64,000 nt of DNA from Bacteroidota bacterium (lineage in GTDB: Bacteria > Bacteroidota > Bacteroidia > Bacteroidales > Paludibacteraceae). The notes under the pieces were generated by a model, which had not been told where the DNA came from, did not search any database, and was given only the letters and a program-made list of their open reading frames with translations. Numbering within the stretch: position 1 is the stretch's first letter; every line of letters starts with the position of its first letter. Shown here one piece after another: positions 59,099-64,000 of the stretch. The stretch is from assembly GCA_023391625.1 (NCBI GenBank), contig JAEWAN010000034.1, positions 248,001-312,000 on the forward strand. Direction: 5' to 3'. The translations under genes were made by a program, and so were the position numbers.

Positions 59099-60808
59099 AT
59101 GAAAAAATTAATATATCTGTTTCTCACCTTCATACTTTTCCAAAGTACGATAATAGCTCAGGACATACCGCAACACATTTCATATACCCGGATTTATGAT
59201 TTCATTGATGAACTGGCCAACGACGGATTTATTGAGATCAACTCTGCCGTTAAACCGTATTCCCGCAGTTTTATTTGCGAAAAACTGTTAGAAGCCAATC
59301 AGCAGGAGGGATTGAATAAACGGCAACGGAAAGAAATAAAATTCTTTTTGAACGAATATGCTTTGGAACAGGATATGCTGCCACATGCATACCTGAACTT
59401 ACTACAAACTCAAAAAACGAAAATAGCATTCATACAGCCTGCTATAAATTACAGAGATCAAAACTTCAGAGCACGTATTACCCCGATACTGGGAATGCAA
59501 ATATCTCATAACACCAATGGGAATATTATAAAACGCTGGTATGGGGCAGAAATCCAGGGAATGATAGGAAAACATCTGAGCGTATGGGGCAGCCTGCGGG
59601 ATATTTCGCATTCGGGAGTAGATTTATTGTCACAGCCTACATACCTGAACAACGAACCCGGCTATGAATATACGGGTAAAGATTTTAGTGACTCCAGAGG
59701 AGGAATTAAATATGCCTGGAAATGGGGATCATTCGGACTTGTGAAAGATAATGTTGTATGGGGCGACAATTACCACGGTTCCAATATATTATCCGGAAGA
59801 GCCCCATCATTTCCTATGATTACCTTACATTTAAAACCGGCCAAATGGTTTGAATTAAATTATTTTCATGGGTGGCTGGTTTCAAATGTACTGGATAGCA
59901 CAAAATATTATGTAGAAGATGATAATGTGAAACATTACCGCCCTGCCAATAAATTTATTGCTGCCAATATGATGACATTTACCCCTGTCCGGAATCTTAA
60001 CCTATCTATTGGAAACGCCATTATTTATGCAGAAAATAACGTGCAACCGGCATTTTTTATTCCGATTGCTTTTTATAAATCTATGGATCATACTTTATCT
60101 AAGGGTACCGGTACGGAAAATCAGAATTCCATGTTCTTTCTTAATTTCAGCTCCCGTAATATCAAGCATTTACATCTATATACCTCTCTATTTGTAGATG
60201 AATTCAGTATCAAGCGTCTGAAACCCGATAACAAAGAACAAAACCCGTTTTCATTTAAAATAGGAGCTAACCTGACTAATTTTCCTTTGCAAAACTTTTC
60301 ATTGATAGGGGAGTATACCCGCACCAATATTATCAACTATAAACACTCTATCGCCACCCTCACATGGGCATCAAACGGATATAACCTGGGGCACTACCTG
60401 GGAGATAATTCCCAGGAAATTTATTTTGCACTGAAATACAAGCCTATCCGGGGACTGGACCTGGATTTATCTTATGTAAATGCAAAACATGGGAAAGAAT
60501 ACGAATTTATAAGAAGGGATAATGGCTCTGTAGCCAACGGTATCCTAAACATTATCAGCCAACCGTCTTTGGGAAAAATAATATGGACTAACCAGACCAT
60601 TGCATTAAATGCCGTCTATGAGGTTTTTAACAACGGATATGCCATTGCAAAGGTGGAATACAGCCATATACAGGGATATGACTCCGGCGATGATGCTATA
60701 TTTGGAGAAAAAAAAATGAGCGCTCAGGAAGTAATGGATTATTATACCCCTATGTTTTTACAAGGAAAAAATATTACCTTTACAGTAGGATTTAGTTTCG
60801 GATTTTAA
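59099..60808 (+). CDS. Capsule assembly Wzi-like outer-membrane protein
   Basis: 569 residues with a signal peptide (MKKLIYLFLTFILFQSTIIA, then QD). An N-terminal helical segment (residues 30-95, RIYDFIDELANDGFI) precedes an 18-strand-type barrel rich in aromatic turns, ending in FTVGFSFGF with a terminal Phe. This is the Caps_assemb_Wzi plan. Wzi helps to anchor capsule on the cell surface. The pairing with a sugar transferase, without a full polysaccharide cluster, is noteworthy. Confidence 0.8.
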   Translation: MKKLIYLFLTFILFQSTIIAQDIPQHISYTRIYDFIDELANDGFIEINSAVKPYSRSFICEKLLEANQQEGLNKRQRKEIKFFLNEYALEQDMLPHAYLNLLQTQKTKIAFIQPAINYRDQNFRARITPILGMQISHNTNGNIIKRWYGAEIQGMIGKHLSVWGSLRDISHSGVDLLSQPTYLNNEPGYEYTGKDFSDSRGGIKYAWKWGSFGLVKDNVVWGDNYHGSNILSGRAPSFPMITLHLKPAKWFELNYFHGWLVSNVLDSTKYYVEDDNVKHYRPANKFIAANMMTFTPVRNLNLSIGNAIIYAENNVQPAFFIPIAFYKSMDHTLSKGTGTENQNSMFFLNFSSRNIKHLHLYTSLFVDEFSIKRLKPDNKEQNPFSFKIGANLTNFPLQNFSLIGEYTRTNIINYKHSIATLTWASNGYNLGHYLGDNSQEIYFALKYKPIRGLDLDLSYVNAKHGKEYEFIRRDNGSVANGILNIISQPSLGKIIWTNQTIALNAVYEVFNNGYAIAKVEYSHIQGYDSGDDAIFGEKKMSAQEVMDYYTPMFLQGKNITFTVGFSFGF

Positions 60809-60832
60809 TCCGGAAGTTGTCAATTTTTACTT

Positions 60833-61435
60833 ATGAAAAAACCGATCATTATAGGAATAACCGGTGGAATAGGAGGGGGGAAGTCCACTATTTCAGCTCT
60901 GTTACGTGAAAAGGGATTTCTTGTATATGACACGGACCAAGAGGCCAAACGTCTGCAAAACACCAATCCTGACATACGTAAAAAATTAATAAATCTATTT
61001 GGTGACGATATTTATAACCAGGAAAACGTTCTTGACAGAAAAAAGCTGGCAGGCATTGTGTTTAAACAACCGGATTTGCTGTCAAAATTAAATGAAATTA
61101 TACATCCGGAAGTAAAACGAGATTTTCTCAATTGGCAGGAGAAACATGCGGATGAACCTTTTTTATTCATTGAATCCGCCATATTATTTGAAGGAGGGTT
61201 AAAAGACTTTGTCGATAAAATAGTGGTAGTTACTGCTCCGGAAGACATACGTATTCAACGCGTTATAAAAAGAGATCAGACTACGGCCACAAAAGTGCGT
61301 GAACGTATGGCACAGCAAATGCCGGAAAATGAAAAAATAAAATTAGCCGATATTGTATTGGATTCTGATGGTGATAACATCTCTAATAATTTTGAGATGC
61401 TATTATTGAATATATACCGATTTCGCAAATTCTGA
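60833..61435 (+). CDS. coaE: Dephospho-CoA kinase
   Basis: 200 residues. The P-loop GITGGIGGGKST lies at 8-19, DTDQEAK binds the acceptor, and the lid shows QRVIKRDQTT. It adds the 3' phosphate in the last step of CoA synthesis. It lies 24 bp after the Wzi-like gene, probably in the same transcript, and converges with tsaB. Confidence 0.95.
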   Translation: MKKPIIIGITGGIGGGKSTISALLREKGFLVYDTDQEAKRLQNTNPDIRKKLINLFGDDIYNQENVLDRKKLAGIVFKQPDLLSKLNEIIHPEVKRDFLNWQEKHADEPFLFIESAILFEGGLKDFVDKIVVVTAPEDIRIQRVIKRDQTTATKVRERMAQQMPENEKIKLADIVLDSDGDNISNNFEMLLLNIYRFRKF

Positions 61436-61454
61436 ATAACTGGAACTTACGTTC

Positions 61455-62150
61455 CTACAACACGTTTTTGCGGGGGGTAGTTGTCTGAAATTCCTTCAAA
61501 TAAAAAGGTTCAAAATAAGCTGTATCCACAAACTTCTTTTCCTGATAATGCTGTAATGCCAAATCAATCATATTGGTAGCCAAAGGTACCAGATTATCCA
61601 GAAAACAAGCATTTGGATGGGTGAGTACCGGTTTGCATTTTTCAGCTCCGTTTCCGAAAAAATACATTTTATGCAGATTCAATGTATCAGCAAAAGAATC
61701 TGAACTGATAATATCGGCTTCAACACCTCTATATACTGTTCTATCATGCTGATATATAATATCATACACTTCCATACGGCGGGCATCTATCATCGGGCAG
61801 AACAAGGCAGCTTCCTCTTTTTCAGTAAGCTGAATGGCCGGAACAGCCAATATTTCCAATGTATCCAAGGCTATAAGCGGAATATCCAGACCATAACACA
61901 TTCCTTTAGCTGTGGAAACTCCGATACGTAACCCGGTATATGATCCAGGCCCGGCACTTACAGCCACTGCGTTCAACGTCTTACTGCTTTTCTTCAAAAC
62001 CTGAAGGGCTTCATCGATAAATACACTCAGCAAGGCTGCGTGATTCATACCTTCATCATTAGACTTTAAAAACAAACAATTTTTTCCTTCGCTTAAAGCA
62101 ACAGAACAAACATTAGTTGATGTTTCTATATGTAATATGACTGGTTCCAT
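61455..62150 (-). CDS. tsaB: tRNA t6A37 threonylcarbamoyltransferase subunit TsaB
   Basis: 231 residues of the ASKHA fold. The opening LHIETSTNVCSVAL, the NAVAVSAGPGSYTGLRIGVSTAKG block and the FCPMIDARRMEVY motif are diagnostic. TsaB pairs with TsaD and TsaE to make N6-threonylcarbamoyladenosine in tRNAs reading ANN codons. The gene has a -7 box just upstream and stands between coaE and mutS2. Confidence 0.95.
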   Translation of the reverse strand: MEPVILHIETSTNVCSVALSEGKNCLFLKSNDEGMNHAALLSVFIDEALQVLKKSSKTLNAVAVSAGPGSYTGLRIGVSTAKGMCYGLDIPLIALDTLEILAVPAIQLTEKEEAALFCPMIDARRMEVYDIIYQHDRTVYRGVEADIISSDSFADTLNLHKMYFFGNGAEKCKPVLTHPNACFLDNLVPLATNMIDLALQHYQEKKFVDTAYFEPFYLKEFQTTTPRKNVL

Positions 62151-62171
62151 GTGTTATTAAAAAGAATAGGA

Positions 62172-62179
62172 CAAAGGTA
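62172..62179 (-). promoter_or_regulatory. -7 element of tsaB
   Basis: CAAAGGTA reads TACCTTTG on the minus strand, 22 bp before the ATG. Confidence 0.5.
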
Positions 62180-62307
62180 ATAATTATTTGCGAAAGCAGT
62201 ACGCAATACTAATTCATAAAATCTTTGGAGAGTCTTATATAATCATATCCGGCTATCCAAATAAAGCAGGCTGCATTGCAGGAAGTTAGTCCATAGAATT
62301 TTACAAC

Positions 62308-62441
62308 ATTTTCTATTTGATGTAAATCAACGACAATTCATAGTAGGAAATTAGATTCACAATTTCCTATCTAACATAAACTCAATGATAATCCATAGTA
62401 GGAGATTAGATCATAATTTCCTATTTGACATAATATAAATT
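62308..62441. repeat. 54-bp tandem repeat with internal hairpins, about 2.4 copies
   Basis: Copies begin at 62308, 62362 and 62416, each with ATTT(T/C)CTAT(T/C)T. The units are related but diverged, with compensating one-base indels. The junctions form hairpins: TAGGAAATT/AATTTCCTA (perfect, 62344-62369) and TAGGAGATT/AATTTCCTA (one G-T pair, 62398-62422). The block fills most of the 350-bp gap between mutS2 and tsaB; no gene is present. Confidence 0.6.
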
Positions 62442-62500
62442 ATAAGAAAAAAGGCCCTGAGATTTTAATATTTAAAAAAGAAAGACATCTGACCGAAAAT

Positions 62501-64000
62501 TTACTCAAGCTCAATAACTGTAATTCCGGCTCCTCCAAACTGTACATGTTCATCCCTGTAACTTTTTACTCCGGAAACAGTATTTAAATATTGACGAATA
62601 ACCTGACGTAATGCACCGGTTCCTGTGCCATGCAAAATACGGACACTATTTATACCAACCATAATTGCATCGTCAATAAAATATGTAACAACTTGTAAAG
62701 CTTCGTCCACACGCATACCACGAACATCAATTTCCGATTTGAAAGTCAGTTTCCGTTTACGGACATCTTCCGTTTCCACATTACCTAAAACCGTTACTTT
62801 CCGCGCTTCTTTTTTCAGCTGGTTATTACTTACTTTTTCCAGCTTATTGATTTTTATAGTCGATTTTAGCTGCCCGAAAGCTACAACAGCCTGATTTCCG
62901 TTAATTTCCATAATACTTCCTGTCGCACTCTGTCCTGCAATACGTACATTATCTCCAATTTTAAGTGCTTCCGGTTCCGGATCTGCTTTTTTCTTCTCTT
63001 GGCGAATTGGTTGTTTTTTCGTTTTCTTTTTGGTTATGAGCACTTTAGCTGCAATTTCACCTTGTTCTTTTCCCAACAAATCCGTTTTAAAATCTTCAAA
63101 CTCTTTTCTTACGGCTTTTGTCCGCTCTTTTTCCGCTTTTGCCTCCTTGATCTGACGGATTGTATTTTCTATTTTGGCATTTGTTTCAGTTAAAATACCC
63201 TGAGCCTCCGTCTTAGCCTGGGAAATAATCTCTTTCCGTTGCTTATTTATATTATTCAACTCGCTTTCATACTGACTGACAAGCTCTTCCAGACGCTTTT
63301 CTTTCACACGGATTTGCTGCCGTTTATTCTCCCAATACCTCTTGTCCCGAACTATATCCTGTAAATGTTTATCATAATCAAGATGTTCCGATCCTACTTT
63401 TTCCGCAGCTTCTGCAATCAAATCTTCCGGCAACCCTATTTTTCTGGCGATTTCAACGGCAAAAGAACTACCCGGTCTACCTATGGCCAACTGAAAAAGC
63501 GGCTGCAAATGCTGCCTGTCATACAACATTGCCCCATTAATAATGCCTTCCGTATCTTCCGCATAATGTTTCAAGTTTGTATAATGGGTTGTTATCACTC
63601 CGAAAGCCTTTTTCCTGTTAAAACGTTCCAAAGTTGCTTCTGCAATAGCTCCTCCTATCTGGGGTTCTGTTCCTGTACCGAATTCGTCAATCAGTATCAA
63701 TGTCCCCGGATTACTGTTACGGATAAAAAACTTCATATTCAGCAAATGAGAGCTATAAGTAGAAAGGTCATTTTCAATGGATTGTTCATCACCTATATCT
63801 ATAAAAATCCGCTCAAACAACCCTACGGAACTGGAGTCGTGCACAGGAATGAGCAATCCGCACTGCAGCATATACTGTAACAGAACAACTGTTTTCAAAC
63901 AAACGGATTTACCTCCGGCATTAGGCCCGGATATAAGTAAAATACGTTGTTTTTCATTTAACGATATATTAAGGGGCACTATACTTTTACCCTGTTTCTT
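62501..64000 (-). CDS. mutS2: Endonuclease MutS2, N-terminus beyond the window
   Basis: The last 499 codons or so are visible, and the frame is open to base 64000. The MutS-type ATPase shows Walker A GPNAGGKSV, then LILIDEFGTGTEP and VITTHYTNLKHYA. A coiled coil of about 100 residues follows (QQIRVKEKRLEELVSQYE and on), then a KOW-like segment, and the C-terminal Smr endonuclease domain (IDVRGMRVDEAL, ILHGTGTGALRQVI). MutS2 acts on branched DNA and, in Bacillus, on collided ribosomes; which role applies here is unknown. Confidence 0.95.
   Translation of the reverse strand, partial: KKQGKSIVPLNISLNEKQRILLISGPNAGGKSVCLKTVVLLQYMLQCGLLIPVHDSSSVGLFERIFIDIGDEQSIENDLSTYSSHLLNMKFFIRNSNPGTLILIDEFGTGTEPQIGGAIAEATLERFNRKKAFGVITTHYTNLKHYAEDTEGIINGAMLYDRQHLQPLFQLAIGRPGSSFAVEIARKIGLPEDLIAEAAEKVGSEHLDYDKHLQDIVRDKRYWENKRQQIRVKEKRLEELVSQYESELNNINKQRKEIISQAKTEAQGILTETNAKIENTIRQIKEAKAEKERTKAVRKEFEDFKTDLLGKEQGEIAAKVLITKKKTKKQPIRQEKKKADPEPEALKIGDNVRIAGQSATGSIMEINGNQAVVAFGQLKSTIKINKLEKVSNNQLKKEARKVTVLGNVETEDVRKRKLTFKSEIDVRGMRVDEALQVVTYFIDDAIMVGINSVRILHGTGTGALRQVIRQYLNTVSGVKSYRDEHVQFGGAGITVIELE

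Noticed and set aside
62308..62441. A CRISPR array
   Set aside because: The units are adjacent, diverged copies with no unique spacers, and no cas genes are present.

Overview
The window looks like a chromosomal segment of a Bacteroidales bacterium (phylum Bacteroidota), of the Bacteroides, Parabacteroides or Dysgonomonas kind. The evidence is AT-rich DNA, start codons without Shine-Dalgarno sequences, many promoters of the Bacteroidota type (TTTG, about 20 bp, TAnnTTTG), and typical families: DUF3575/DUF3868 fimbrial-type proteins, LL-diaminopimelate aminotransferase, a malic enzyme fused to a phosphotransacetylase-like domain, B12-dependent ribonucleotide reductase, DUF6051, and a trp operon that starts with trpB behind a transcription attenuator. 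The genus cannot be fixed from this sequence.

Layout. 1-5.9 kb: an arginase-like gene cut by the window edge, a lipid A-type acyltransferase, era, an orphan sensor kinase and a MATE exporter. 5.9-11.9 kb: an orphan DUF3575/DUF3868 pair, a methyltransferase behind a structured leader, then an AraC regulator divergent from an acetyltransferase / cyclophilin-like lipoprotein / alpha-beta hydrolase operon. 11.9-17 kb: an amidophosphoribosyltransferase-type amidotransferase, glmS and dapL. 17.2-20.4 kb: a 3179-bp IS1595-family composite with perfect 26-bp terminal inverted repeats and an 8-bp target duplication. It carries the transposase, a small coupled gene, several passenger genes and a strongly structured, pseudoknotted RNA upstream of a secreted passenger protein. 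20.4-31.6 kb: an AlkD-like protein, a membrane LytTR regulator divergent from DUF6051 with four 20-bp-phased repeats between them, a HEAT-like protein, a GNAT acetyltransferase, a GH128-type lipoprotein, maf, an ECF sigma factor with a membrane partner, a ferredoxin, and a nitroreductase / barrel / serine hydrolase operon. 31.7-47 kb: nrdJ, recF, an SDR enzyme, a PD-(D/E)XK nuclease, a Bcr/CflA exporter with an AraC regulator, a NYN/LOTUS protein, carbonic anhydrase, YhhN, FetAB-like ABC genes, an XRE-type regulator and DUF763. 47-53.7 kb: the complete trpBEGDCFA operon. 53.7-64 kb: a 52-residue CxxC protein, DUF6125, maeB, a sugar transferase with a Wzi-like protein, coaE, tsaB, a 54-bp tandem repeat and the end of mutS2.

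Best leads. (1) The IS1595 element and the pseudoknotted RNA leader inside it; this is the most likely place for something undescribed. (2) The trp attenuator, which can be read almost base by base. (3) The phased repeat array beside the LytTR gene. (4) Small genes of 36, 52 and 56 residues. No CRISPR array, tRNA, rRNA or prophage was seen. All product names come from reading motifs and family resemblance by eye; no database search was run.
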